A DNA stretch of 59,500 bases from Neocallimastix lanati (nom. inval.) (Eukaryota; Neocallimastigomycota; Neocallimastigomycetes; Neocallimastigales; Neocallimastigaceae), in the NCBI GenBank assembly GCA_016946835.1, contig JACVTC010000008.1, positions 2,139,001 to 2,198,500 of the forward strand. The letters run 5' to 3'. The notes under the pieces were generated by a model. It saw nothing but the letters and a program-made list of their open reading frames with translations. It had not been told where the DNA came from and did not search any database. Each line of letters opens with the position of its first letter. Position 1 is the first letter of the stretch. Of the stretch, positions 12,180-44,257 are shown one piece after another. The position numbers and the translations under genes are program-made.

Positions 12180-12395
12180 TTTAATATATAAAATAAGCTA
12201 CAATCATATTGAAATGTGTTAATATATAAATTAATGAATAAGCTACATTACAAATACATAAAAACATGTAATTTTTATAAAAAATTAAATTACAAGTAAT
12301 TTTTTAGTACATATTATCATGCTTTTATATCTTTACAAGCTATTAAATATTTATAAAATTGACATAATTATAAAACCTATATTACTGAATTTTGA
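12180..12395 (+). mobile_element. decayed LTR related to the 4264-4444 LTR
   Basis: Shares word order with the LTR at 4264: AAGCTACA...TATTGAAA, then AAAAACATGTAA, then AAAATTGACATAATTATAAA near the 3' end (12356-12375 against 4402-4421). The termini are lost. Solo LTR relic by inference. Confidence 0.45.
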
Positions 12396-12875
12396 TAGAT
12401 TAAGAGTTTCAATGACTCTAGTCAGAAAATCAAAATAGTATTATTCCTTATTTACGAAGATGAATTTTAACAACAATAATAATAATAATAATAGTAACAG
12501 TTATAATAATAATGAACATAATATATATTATAATAAATAATAATAAATAATAAATAATAAATAATAAATAATAAATATTATTAATATATTAATAATAAAT
12601 TATAATAATTAATAATAAATAATAATAAAAATATTAATAACAATTAATTATAAATAATGATAATTATAATAACAATGTAGAGATAAATTAAAGTACACTT
12701 TATAAAAATTGAATTATATTTATAATTTAATAATATATATAAATATATATATTTTAATTTATTAATTTATTTACTTCTTTTAATACATTATAATTTTTTA
12801 TTGTATTATTTTATTATAATTCTAAATAAATTATTTAAAATTATAATAAATACATACTTTTTTTTAAAAAATATC

Positions 12876-13649
12876 TTATTTATTTTTGAATGAGTTTCTC
12901 TTTTTATTATTGATATTACTTTGTATACTGTCTTCAATAGCTACATTCTGTTTTTGATCTTCTTCTAATTTTTGAAGTATTGTAAAGAAAGGTAAAACAG
13001 TCACTGAATAAATAACACCAATTATTATTATATATGTAATAATATACGAAAAACTTGAACTTCCAAATATGGAAATAATTCTTTCCGAAGGACAAAAACT
13101 TCCATCAAGAGACCAACAATATAATTTATATGAACTAAATGATTGATACAATGCAAGTAGTGGGAATCCGACAAATAAAGATTTTTGAAGTATATGAGCG
13201 TAGAGAGTTTGGAATATATATAGGAAACATTCTAAAACAAACATAATAATAAATATTTGATTTGTACCATTTCCAAATACCCAAGTTATAGAGTAAAGGA
13301 GGTATGGTAATAATGTGTTACCACATATAGTGTCGGGATAATACAATAAAAATATTGAATGTATTATAAAAATAATGTGATGTTCAGCAATGTTAAAATT
13401 AGTTGATAACATTTTGGTAAATGTAATTTCCCAGTAAAACAATACAATTTGAATAATAAGCATAGCTTTTACTTGAAGAACAGACAACGATTGTTTTACT
13501 GTTTTTGAAGGCCACATATTTTCATTTATATAACATGATCCAATTGCGATAATTAATTGAATAAGAAATATCCAATTAATAAATTTATTCCATTTTTTTG
13601 GATATTGAGTACTATCAGACAAATAATCAATAATATCCCAAAATCCCAT
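12876..13649 (-). CDS. unrecognised multi-pass membrane protein, 257 aa
   Basis: A single uninterrupted minus-strand frame starting MGFWDIIDYL and ending in a Lys/Asn-rich cytosolic-looking tail. About six or seven hydrophobic segments can be seen, at residues near 22-42, 60-78, 90-108, 113-150, 158-175 and 200-225; the last includes YIITYIIIIGVIYSVTVLPF. A His-His pair at the start of one helix (AEHHIIFIIH) and the size recall TLC-domain proteins, but the similarity is topological only and I do not claim membership. Codon use and the lack of Asn runs suggest a real gene. The nearest neighbour is the FANCA-like gene, divergently transcribed, with about 620 bases between the two start codons. 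Confidence 0.75.
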   Translation of the reverse strand: MGFWDIIDYLSDSTQYPKKWNKFINWIFLIQLIIAIGSCYINENMWPSKTVKQSLSVLQVKAMLIIQIVLFYWEITFTKMLSTNFNIAEHHIIFIIHSIFLLYYPDTICGNTLLPYLLYSITWVFGNGTNQIFIIMFVLECFLYIFQTLYAHILQKSLFVGFPLLALYQSFSSYKLYCWSLDGSFCPSERIISIFGSSSFSYIITYIIIIGVIYSVTVLPFFTILQKLEEDQKQNVAIEDSIQSNINNKKRNSFKNK

Positions 13650-13933
13650 TTTTAATAAATAAATATATTTTTAAAATAATAACTAAACTGTTATACTTTA
13701 ACTTTTATATTCTTTATTATTATATTTTTATATATTCTTTTCTTTTCTTTTTTAATATTATTTATTTATAATATATGTATATATAGATAAATAAGTGTAT
13801 GATATATATTTGAAAATATTTATATTAAAATTCTATGATTTTATATTAGTCTAATTGATATTTGAATAAATATATAAATTATTATAATCCCTCAATATAA
13901 ATTAAATTAGTATTTTTTCTGATAATATCATAG

Positions 13934-13978
<45 letters not shown>

Positions 13979-14271
13979 AATATTACAAAAATAAATAAAA
14001 AGTTGGGTAATTTTTTTTTTTATTTATTTTTATTTATAATTAGAAACTTTATTTTAATAATTATATATGTATATTAAATAAAATTATTTCATAAAATTAT
14101 TTAATGAATATTTTAAAAGAATAGATTTTTTTATTTTAAAAAGGTTAAAATTAATATTATTAATTAAATTTAATAATATTTGTATCCACAAAATTTTTAT
14201 TGATATAAGAAAATTAAAATCCAAATATTTTTGCGAAGCTAATTATTATTTTTATACTTTGAAGTAATAAA
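13650..14271. promoter_or_regulatory. divergent intergenic region
   Basis: Separates the start codons of the minus-strand membrane protein and the plus-strand FANCA-like gene, so it should hold both promoters. It includes a poly(T) run at about 13937-13973. No specific factor site is identifiable. Confidence 0.4.
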
Positions 14272-29889
<15,618 letters not shown>

Positions 29890-30935
29890 TTCTGATTTAT
29901 AATATGGAATGTCATGAATTATAATCAAATACCAAAATAAAATAAATAAAACAAATATACAAATAAAAAAAAAATAAAAAAAAAAAAATTCATTTTTTTC
30001 TTTTTATATTTTTTTATTTTATAATTAAATGAAATATATTTATTAAAGAATTTCCTTATATTAATTAATATATTAATAATATTTTTTTATTTTTATTTTT
30101 ATTTTATTTTTTTTTTTTTTTGTGATAATCCTATTATTAATTTTAAATTAATTTGATTTCTTTAGAATTATATATTTAGTTATTATTATAATTGTGGTAC
30201 ATACATTTTAAAATTTTTTATTTATTTCAATTTGTATTATTAATATTTTTCTCTTCTCTCTATAATTAACTTTTCTTACTTTGATCTTTATTTCGATTGT
30301 AACCTTATCCTTGTTCAGGAATATTTATATTTAATGGAATAATATTACTGTTAATTAATATTTATTTTTAATTATATATAAGTATTTTTATATTATCTTT
30401 TTATATTCTTAAATTTATCATTAGAAATTGATTTTTATTTATTTATTTATTTATTTATTCATTTTTATGTTTTTGGTTAATAATTAAAGTTGAAATAATT
30501 TTTATTACTTAATTTTATTACTATTATTATTAGTTCCAATATATATTGTTTTTATTATATTTTAAATTAATTTTTAATAATAATCTTATATATATTATTA
30601 TTTTTTTTTTTTTTTTTTTTTTTTGACATTTCCTAATATATTTTCTTAATATATTTTCAAATTTCAACTAAAAAAAAATAAAAATTAAAAAAATTAATTT
30701 TTTTCATTTATATTCAATATATCAGGTATTATGGAAAAAATATTTGATTATGTTTTATTAGTCTCATTTCTATTGAGATAATTATCACTATATATTTAAT
30801 ATAATCATATTAAGAAAAAAAATATGAAAAAAATTTTTTTAATTGAATACTAAAAAAAATGCTTAATCTTCAATAAAGTATTATGAAACTAACAATTTTT
30901 TTTTTTTTTATAGAAATAATAAAATTTTTAAATAA
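29890..30935. other. AT-rich intergenic stretch
   Basis: 3' flank of the ankyrin gene. Poly(T) at 30601-30624 and simple repeats; nothing gene-like. Confidence 0.6.
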
Positions 30936-30949
30936 TTTGTAATATAGAA
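30936..30949. repeat. target-site duplication, left copy
   Basis: TTTGTAATATAGAA, repeated exactly at 31412-31425, flanking the SINE. Confidence 0.85.
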
Positions 30950-31411
30950 AAAAAAAAAAAAAAAAAAAACATAGACTTGCACATATGGGTACCCATCTCC
31001 CATATGGCCATACAGTTATTAATTAACTGTAAGGTGATGAGTTATTGGCATACTGTATCAGCTTCGCCGCTCTCAATCGTCGTTACACACTGCCCGGAGA
31101 TGCATTCCTAACGTTCCTACATATATCTCTAATGACCACGAGCATCAGAACGGAACCATTAACTCCTCCCTAGTGGGTGTAATCATTGGCGATTGGAAAT
31201 TTTACAATCATCAAGGTCTATGCTTCAATTCAAAGCGTAGTATCAGGGTTGGGTGAAATAATCATCTGAGGGAAAGCCTTATGGACATCACGTGTGGTCT
31301 CATGATATCCCAGGATAGAAACCTCATCCGATTATTTGGTGCCATGCCGAGGATTCGAACCCCGCCCTCTACAGTGACCTGTATCGTCCTAACCGACTGG
31401 ACCAACATGGC
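30950..31411 (-). mobile_element. tRNA-derived SINE, about 460 bp, with poly(T) 3' tail
   Basis: A GC-rich block in an AT desert, bounded by a perfect 14-bp direct repeat. Read on the minus strand it begins at 31411 with a tRNA-like head (31411-31337), then an unrelated body of about 365 bases, and ends in about 20 T residues (A run on plus, 30950-30969). The RNA polymerase III A box TGGTCCAGTCGG (31404-31393) and B box GGTTCGAATCC (31361-31351) fit the consensus. The body has no long reading frame. It contains a small palindrome with arms ACAGTTA/TAACTGT near 31013-31030. Ends, promoter and duplication together make SINE the best call. A T-ending tail rather than an A-rich tail is unusual. 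No second copy occurs in this window. Confidence 0.8.
31337..31411 (-). other. tRNA-like head of the SINE (tRNA pseudogene)
   Basis: The acceptor stem GCCATGT pairs with GCATGGC, followed by a discriminator A and an encoded CCA. The D stem GTCC/GGAC and the T stem CGGGG/CCTCG with TTCGAAT loop are intact. The anticodon arm is not: TACAG/CTGTA pairs but leaves a loop of only four bases, and the segment between D and T stems is about two bases short. The word GGTCAC hints at a tRNA-Asp (GTC) ancestor, but this is a guess. It is therefore an RNA polymerase III promoter module rather than a working tRNA. Confidence 0.7.
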
Positions 31412-31425
31412 TTTGTAATATAGAA
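31412..31425. repeat. target-site duplication, right copy
   Basis: TTTGTAATATAGAA, identical to 30936-30949. Confidence 0.85.
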
Positions 31426-31448
31426 TAATTTATTTTTTTTTTATTTTT

Positions 31449-31546
<98 letters not shown>

Positions 31547-34164
31547 GGTATGTTACACAATAATGAATTATACTTAATATATTATTATTTTTTATAATAA
31601 TTATTATGATTATTAATTTTTTTTAATAGTTATGTGTTATGATATAAACCTCCATAAATCTAACATTTATACTTATCTATTGTTATTTTTCATTTAATAA
31701 ACTTAAGGTTGAAAATAATCATTATTCATTAATCATAATAAATTTAAATTTAAAATATCATTTTATTGCTTTTACTACTTTTTTTATTTATTATTAGTGA
31801 TATTTAATAATTCTTTATATTTTATTATATATTTGAATATCAGAAGTTACTAATTAATATGACGTTAATATATTTAAATATTGATTAATAATAAATGATA
31901 AATATATTGAATAGGTTCATTAATTTAAAAAAATATATATATATATATTGTTTTTTTTTTAGCTAAATCTCTAAAAAGACATAAAAATACCATATATTAA
32001 ATAAATAAATAATAAATAAATAATAAATAATAAATAATAATAAATAATAATAAATAATAAATAATAATAAATAATAAATAATAATAAATAATAAATAATA
32101 AATAAAAATAAATAATAAATAATAATAATTAAATAAATAATAAATAATAAATTGTAATTACAAATTAAACATAAATCAATATGTATTTAGAACAAGCAAC
32201 AATTAAATATAAAAACATGTAATTTTATCTGTACTTTAAATCTTTGTTAGCCATTTATTTATATTCCATAAATAATAAATTTATATTAATAAAAAAGCAA
32301 TCCTTTATAATATTTTTATAAATTTTACTTATTAGAAAAATAGCAGGAGACAAAGTAAAATATGAAAAAAATGAAATGAAAATAAAATTTTTATTATATA
32401 AATAAAAATAATATTAATTTTTTTTATAAGGCTTTGTATAATTTTTTAATTTAATAAAAATAATTATATAAATTAAATTTTATTTATTTATATATAATTA
32501 TTTATATGTATATTTACTTATATATATTTATATATATATTTATTTATATATATTTACTTATATATATTTAATATTGTAAATTATTATTACATTAATGAAA
32601 TAATACTGTATTCAACCTATTGAAAATTAATTAAAAATATTGAATTATTCAAAATTTAATAAATATTTAAAAGTATGTAATTATTGATAGTATTAATTTT
32701 ATAAACAGTAAAAAAAAATAATTGAGAGAAAACAAAATAAAATAGAGTTATTAAATATATAAAATATTTATAAATTAATAAAATAAAAAATAAAAACAAA
32801 ATAAAAAATGAAAAGCTAAATAGAAAAATAATAAAATATATAAAAAAAATAAATAAATAACTATTAAGATATCAAACATTTAAACATTTTATAATTAATA
32901 TAAATTATAAATGTATCATATATTGTAGTATTCATTAATATACAGTGTTATATATTTTAATATATTAATAAGTTAAATAAATTAATGAATAAATAAATAA
33001 TAACTAAATAAATTAATACATTTTAATATATTAATAAGTTAAATTAATTAATTAATAAATAAATAATAACTAAATAAATTAATAAAATTATTATTAATAA
33101 AGATATTAACAATAAAAAAAAATACTTCTAAAGATAAAAAATAAAAACAATAAAAAAATATATATTAATTAAATAACATTTTCTTTAAAATAAAAAGAAA
33201 ATATAAATTTAAATAAAATAAAAAATTAAAAAAAAAATAAAATTAAAAATAAAAATTAACAGATATAAAAAAAAAAAAAAATAAATATTTATACAAAATA
33301 AAATTATTTGTTTTTAGAAAATATCTAGAAAAAATATAAAGATTTAACAACAAATATTAAACATAAAAGAAAAAGTTAATAGTAACATTTAAATTTAAGT
33401 ATTAACTTTTTTATTATTATACTTTTTCAAAAATATGTATTAATCTCATTAAATTAAATATTTAAAATCAATTAATATTTTATATATAAGAAAATCGAAA
33501 CTTTTGGTTTCTTTATCTTTTTTTTTTTTTTTTCTTTTTTTTTCTTTTTCTTTTTTGTTATTATTGTTATTAGTAATATAAAGCTATAATATTTTCGTTA
33601 ATATCTATAAAAATGAAATATTTTTTATATCGAAATCACTTTTAATATTCATCACAAAAAATACTTTTGATAGAAAAATTAAGAGAAAAAGAAAAAAAAA
33701 ATAATTGATTGTAAATTTAATATAAAATACAAAAATAAGTTTTCATATTTACAGTAATACTTATTTATGTATATGTTTATTAAAATTATATTATAAAATG
33801 TTCACATAGTATTATTAAAAAGGTAAATAAATCATACAATATAAATTTTATTAAAAACGATGTATTATATAATAATTTATATAAATAATATAAGTTTATG
33901 AAATCTTAATTTTATTTTTCAAAAATTAAATAATTAATTTAAAAATTATTATAATTATTATTATTAATATTATAAATATTTTGAAAAAGATTAAAAACTG
34001 AAATTGATTTAATATATATTTTCAATTTAATTTAATTTATAAATTAATTAATAAATATATTCTCAGTATCAAAGTAATTCAATTAATTAATAATATTTGA
34101 TAGAAAAAAATAAAAATTTTTCATAATTTGGAATTTTAATAGTAATATAATAAGAAGAAACAAA
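31426..34164. other. AT-rich intergenic desert with a 90-base poly(T) tract
   Basis: An almost pure T run of about 92 bases at 31451-31542, AATAAATA repeats at 32000-32150, and a possible LTR scrap at about 32160-32300 sharing ATAAAAACATGTAATTTT with the relic at 12180-12395. Nothing gene-like up to the ATG at 34165. Confidence 0.55.
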
Positions 34165-35450
34165 ATGGAAAATTATACTGACTATAATACTAAAGAGGAT
34201 TTGTATCAGATTCCTCAAAAGACATTTCCAATGGATAATAAAGTCTATAACACTTATAATTATGATTACAATTGTGATTACGATTACGGCTATAATAATA
34301 TGGGATTGAATTTAGATGTTAATACAAATATGCTACGTCCTGCCACTCCAACTTCACCAATGTTAACCACATATAATATACCACCAAGAGTATCTTCACC
34401 AATTCCAAGAATCTCTTCACCTATTCCACAAAATGTACCTTCACCTATTCCTCCAAGAGTATCTTCACCTATACCACAAAGAATTGCTTCTCCAGTACCA
34501 CAAAGAATTGCTTCTCCAGTACCACAAAGAATTGCTTCTCCAGTACCACAAAGAATTGCTTCTCCAGTACCACAAAGAATTGCTTCTCCAGTACCACAGA
34601 GAGTTGCTTCTCCAGTTCCCCAGAGAATATCATCTCCAACTCCAAGAGTTGCTTCGCCTGTTCCAAGAATGGGAAACCCTATTACCAGGGATATGCCACA
34701 TTCACCATTAAATACCAATTTCAATTTTGATTTTGATTTCGATTTTAATGATTATTCAAATAATGATTTAGATTATAATTCAAAACAACCTAACAACGAA
34801 ACAAAAGGCTTAAGAAATTATAGTAGTTTAGCTACATTAAGACCTCAAAAAATTAATGAGTTAAAAAATTTAAGAAATTCAAATAGTGTTGCTTCGTTAA
34901 GTACATTAAAAAATCAACAACAATATCAAGATTCTCAATCACCTTCTACACAACAAGTTATTAGTAAAAAGCAACCCTTTGATGTCATTGGTACACCACA
35001 AGACCAATTACAAAAATTAATTTTCCAAGGTAGAGCAATTACTAATCAACTTCAAAGTCTTTCTTCCAAAAACACAAAATTAGGTTTGTGTATATCTACT
35101 ATTTACGTTATTTTATTTTATTTTTTTTTTTTATTATTTTTTTTTAAATATATAAATATATAATTAAATTTATATATTATAAGCATTAATAAATGATAAA
35201 CTGAACATTAATGTATTTTATAACATTTATATATATTAATATAATTTAATTTTTTTTTTTTTTTTTTTTTTTAAAAAAAAATTGAATAAAGAAATTTACT
35301 CTGAAGGAAAATTACCAAGTTATGACAAATTAGTGAAGATTGTCTCTGAGAAATTCCAAGTTCAAAGAGAAATTAATCAAGTAAATAAAAAATAAATGAT
35401 TATATATGTTCATATTATATATAATCAATATTATTATATTAGAGTTTTAC

Positions 35451-35485
<35 letters not shown>

Positions 35486-35501
35486 AGATTTTAAATAATA
35501 G

Positions 35502-35536
<35 letters not shown>

Positions 35537-36333
35537 CAAATACTATAGGCGAATGCGAGACTTTTAACTATTAATTATATTGTAAATATAACTAATTTCT
35601 GTAGAACTCATCAACTACATGTATGTTTATTATATATAAATTTTTAATAAATAATATCACAAAATATTTATATTAATCAAATATTTTATTTAATGTATGC
35701 CTAATAATATATAATAAAATAATAGCAAAGTATTGTAGAAGGACAGAAAAAAGTTAATGAACTTGAATCAACAATAGAAATGTTAGAAAATTTCATAGAA
35801 GATATTAATGTTGAAAATGAGAATAATAAACAAACAGCAGAAAGATTAAAATGTTCTTTAGATGATACTAGAACCATATTAGAAAATGCTATAAAGGAAT
35901 ATAGAAAAGAAATAGATGATCACAGAAAAATTCTTCAAAGACAAAATACTTATATAGATGTAAATTGAAATTATATATAATTATAATAATAGAATATTAA
36001 TTGTTTTTCTCCATTATATAAATTAACCATGTATTTTATGTATATATTATTATTTTATGAAATTTATTTTATAAACACATAAATATCAATAATAATTTAT
36101 TAAATTACATATTTGATTTTATTCAACTCCAAATTATAGTCTATTCATAATTCAAAATTCAATCAAGATCTTCTGGTTGATGCTGGGTAAGTAAAATTAA
36201 TTAATCATATATATATATTTATACATATATAAGAATTAATATTAGATAAATAATATAAATATCTTATTATTATTATTATTTATTTATTTATTTTTATTTT
36301 TTTATTTTTATTTTTTAATTTTTTCTATTTTTT

Positions 36334-36364
<31 letters not shown>

Positions 36365-36365
36365 C

Positions 36366-36407
<42 letters not shown>

Positions 36408-37143
36408 TTATTAATTATTAATATTGATAATAATTCAACAATATCTATTAATATTAATATTATAATTATTATTATAAATGTCATGATTATTATATAGTAT
36501 AATGTTATTTTCTATGTATATTGTCAATTTACCATTAATTGATTTCCCTCTTCATACAATTTTCCAAACATTAATGGTGCCAGGAAGAAGAAGAGCATTT
36601 ATAAAACAATTAGCAAAGTTAATAATGATTGTTATAATTGTTAAAAAACTTAGAAAATTCGCTGTTCAATATGGAATTCATAATAAGTAAATTGGATGAT
36701 TAAAATAATTTAATTAATATAATAATAAAAATAAACTAATAATATTATATAAATAAATTCTAATTATTTCTAAATTAATAATTTACTAATTATATACATT
36801 TATAATATATATATTGTAAATATATATAAATTTATTTTTATTTTTTTATTTTATTTTTTTGTTTATCCTTTTGTATTCATATATATATATATATATTTAT
36901 ATATAATAAATATCTTTCAATTTTTACATAATTAAAAATTTTAATTAATAATATTTAAATAGAATAGGATCTTTCTCACCATATATTTTTAAACTTATAA
37001 ATATGATTGTTCCAAAAATTTATCAAGATGAAGTTAAAGATATGACCAATTATTTATTACAAAGAAATAAAAAACCTGAAGCTAAAAAGATTAATTCTTT
37101 AGAAAATATAGAATCTGATATTGAAATCTTGACACAATCATAA
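34165..37143 (+). CDS. Pro/Ser-repeat and coiled-coil protein of unknown function, seven exons, 576 aa
   Basis: Exons 34165-35083, 35292-35380, 35549-35620, 35726-35959, 36140-36186, 36498-36686 and 36963-37143 join in phase with GT...AG borders and end at TAA 37141. The N-terminal half is low complexity: Tyr/Asp/Asn-rich, then about 15 SSPIP/ASPVP units, including six near-perfect IASPVPQR octapeptides (24-bp units, about 34480-34620). Exons 2-4 form a helical region; exon 4 is a strong coiled coil (KKVNELESTIEMLENFI). Exon 6 has a hydrophobic segment (LFSMYIVNLPLIDF), then GRRRAFIKQLAKLIMIVIIVKKLRKF, which may be a membrane-associated amphipathic helix. The final exon is short and charged. 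I do not recognise the family. Architecture suggests a tail-anchored or peripheral organelle adaptor, an inference only. The in-frame extension of exon 1 past 35083 into Phe codons is intron read-through. Confidence 0.75.
34480..34620 (+). repeat. 24-bp coding minisatellite (IASPVPQR octapeptide)
   Basis: Six tandem copies of a 24-base unit, nearly identical at the nucleotide level (AGAATTGCTTCTCCAGTACC shared by most), inside exon 1 of the preceding gene. The near-identity indicates recent expansion. Confidence 0.9.
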
Positions 37144-37686
37144 AATATTAAAAATATAATAAAATAATAATATTAGATAATATTAAATAAAATAATAATA
37201 CTAATAAAAAAAATATTCTTTTTATATATACTATTTTTATTTACCACTATCTTAAATTTAAAATAGTTATTAAAAAGTATTCAATTGAAAATTAATAAAA
37301 AAAAAATTGAAATAAAATAAAATAAAATTTTTCCATACTACAAATTAAGCAATAATAATAATAATAATATAATAAATAATATTAACGTTACTAAAGAAGA
37401 AGAAAAAAAAAATATATATATATATCAATATATCAATAGTGTTTAATAGCAAGTAGATTGTTATCAAAAAAAAAAAAAAATTTAAATTGTTTATATATAT
37501 CTTTATATTATTTTTTTTTATTCATATTAATTAATTAATTATTGCTTGTATATATTAAAAAAATTTATATAAATAATCTTTTTTATATATAAACTCTTAA
37601 TATAAATCTATATTTCCACAATAAAAAAAAAAAAAAAAAAACATCGCTAATTAAATCAAAAATAAAGTAATGTAAAAAGAATAATA

Positions 37687-37732
<46 letters not shown>

Positions 37733-38958
37733 AAAAGAAAAAGAAAATTTTAATAATATATAATAATAGTCAATAATCAATAATTTATTAATTAATATAA
37801 TATTTATTTATTTATTGATCGTTTTAATTATTGTTATTATTATCACTTTTAAATAACCTTTTAAAATTCTTTTATATGTATAAATTCTTAATTATACCAT
37901 TGAAATAATAATAATAGTAATAATTAGATAATTATAGTTACAAATAGTAACAATTGAAATAGTATAAAAATACTAATAATAACTTAAAGAAAATTATTAA
38001 ATTAAAAAATAAATAAATAAATAAATAAGTGAGCAAAAGAAAAAGAAAAAGAACTTAGAATATATAAATCTAATATATAGGAATGAAATAAAATACATTA
38101 AAATTAATTATGAAATATATATATGTTATATATACTTTTTTTTTTTTTTTTAAAAAAAAAAAAAATAAAACCCTAAATAAACCCTATAAATATTAAATAA
38201 AAAGAAATTATACTTCGCATAAAATAAATTTTCAATAAAAATATATAAATTATTATTAATTTATAATAGTAATAATAATAATATACCTGAATGTTTTATA
38301 TATCCCCAAATAAAAATATAAATTTATATATTATATAATGTTTATAATATCCCTTTATTATTATTTATTATAATTTATTATTTTTATATAATTTTTATTT
38401 TTATATTTTAATTATTAATATTAATATTAATATTATTAATATTATTATTATTATTATTATTATATATTATTATATATTATTTTTTTTTTTTTATAATTTA
38501 AATAATTTTTATTGTGTATTTAAATAATTTATAATTTTATAATAAAAATGTAATTAATTACAAAAAAAAAAAAAAAAGAAGTAAATAAAACATAAAATTT
38601 TCTTTTGATTATCCTTAAGAAATATTTAGTTCAAAATTGGAAGTAATATAATATGAATAAAAATATTTTTCTTACTATATAGTTCCAAGAAATATTTAAT
38701 ATAAAATGGATATAATTTTTTTTTATAATTAAGATTCTAATTAATTATTTTAATACCATTTATGGAAATAGATTTAAAAAAAAATTTTTTTAAATTTTTT
38801 TTAAATAAAAATATATTAAATATATTGAAATATATTTTATAAACATGATTATAGATAATATATTTCGTAACTATATCATATAAAAATTCAACAAATTTTT
38901 CAAACTTTAAATATTAATTTTAATACTTTTTTATGTCTTTTTTTTTTTTTTTTTTTGA

Positions 38959-38990
<32 letters not shown>

Positions 38991-39168
38991 TTAAAATAAA
39001 TAAATAAATATATAATGATGAATTCTTTTTATTTATTATTTTATTTTATAAATTATTAAATTTATAATCAATAATATAAATTTACAGTTAAGTTAAAAGA
39101 TATTAGTATAATATAAAATAAGGAAAATAAAGAAAAATATATCAAAAAGAATATAATATACTTCAGAA
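37144..39168. other. AT-rich intergenic stretch
   Basis: Poly(A) runs (37691-37730, 38959-38987), TA repeats and short AAT arrays. No gene seen; promoter of the downstream NRBF2/Atg38-like gene presumably near its end. Confidence 0.6.
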
Positions 39169-42935
<3,767 letters not shown>

Positions 42936-43465
42936 TTTTTCAAATTCTCGTTTTATATATCTAAAAAAAATTTTTTTTTTTTCTCCAATTATCCACCTTA
43001 CAAAATATTGATAATAATAATAATAACAGTTCCATTAAATAATAATAAACTACCAATAATAATTAATTCTTAAGTCATAAATAACAATAACAGCAACAAC
43101 AATAATAATAATAATAATAGCAATAATAATAATGAAAATAATTAAAAATCAATTATTATTACTAAAATCAATTATTATTACTAAAATCAATTATTATTAC
43201 TAAAATCAATTATTATTACTAAAATTAATTATTATTACTAAAACAATTTTTAGAGAATGAAAAATTAAAAAAATTCACATTATATAATTTTTTTACTCTT
43301 ATTATTATTATTATTATTATTAGTAGTAGTAGTATCTCTCTATATTTTTGAAATATTTTATTTTTTATTATTATCATTTTTGAATCATTATTATCTGTTA
43401 AACTTTTAATTATATATAAAATTATAAAGTTAAATAAAATATAACATAGTAAAAAAAAAATAAAT

Positions 43466-43496
<31 letters not shown>

Positions 43497-43534
43497 TAAA
43501 AATAAAAATAAAAATAAAAATAAAAATAAAAATA

Positions 43535-43565
<31 letters not shown>

Positions 43566-43717
43566 ATCTATTTTGAATAATTTTTAATATGTTTTTGTCC
43601 ATTGTTATTTTAAATTTAAATATATATACTTTTAGTAAATATAATATTAACAGTTATAATAATAAAAAAATATATATATGAATGTATGTTTTAAATTGAA
43701 ATTCTATTTCTTGTCGC

Positions 43718-43764
<47 letters not shown>

Positions 43765-43860
43765 TCACTTTTAATCATAAAGTATTTAAAAATATTCACA
43801 ATATATTTATAATAATATATTTGATGATATCCTTAATAATATAATTATTTATTAGCATTT
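42936..43860. other. AT-rich intergenic stretch with short tandem repeats
   Basis: Contains a 19-bp tandem repeat at about 43147-43250 (AAAATCAATTATTATTACT, five to six copies) and an AAAAT array at about 43481-43561. No gene seen. Confidence 0.65.
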
Positions 43861-44218
43861 TTTAATAATATTTAATTAGTATATTAACAACTTTTTTCAA
43901 TGGCACTTAAATAAGTTATATAAATATACCTTATTTCTTCTTTTTGATTTTTTTTTCTTCTTCTTCTTCTTCAAAAAAAAAAAAAAAAAAAAAAAAAATA
44001 TTATGTTAATTTTTCTTTTTTTAAATATATTTAAATTAGAAAAAATATATTAATAAAATATAATACAGCATTAAATTATAAAATAATAAATGATGTTAGA
44101 GTAAGAAAATAAATAAGAAGGAAATTAAATCGAAAATGACTGAACGTTCTACTTTGAGATTAATAATAAGTGATTGGGTGATATTCATTTTAACTTTGGC
44201 ATCAAGTTTGTTAATTTG

Positions 44219-44257
<39 letters not shown>

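Noticed and set aside
31337-31411. A functional tRNA gene (possibly Asp) on the minus strand
   Set aside because: The anticodon arm cannot form a five-pair stem with a seven-base loop, the CCA is encoded, and the sequence continues into a SINE body bounded by target duplications.
34290-34724. 144-codon minus-strand frame with GEAILCGT repeats
   Set aside because: Shadow of the IASPVPQR minisatellite in the plus-strand gene.
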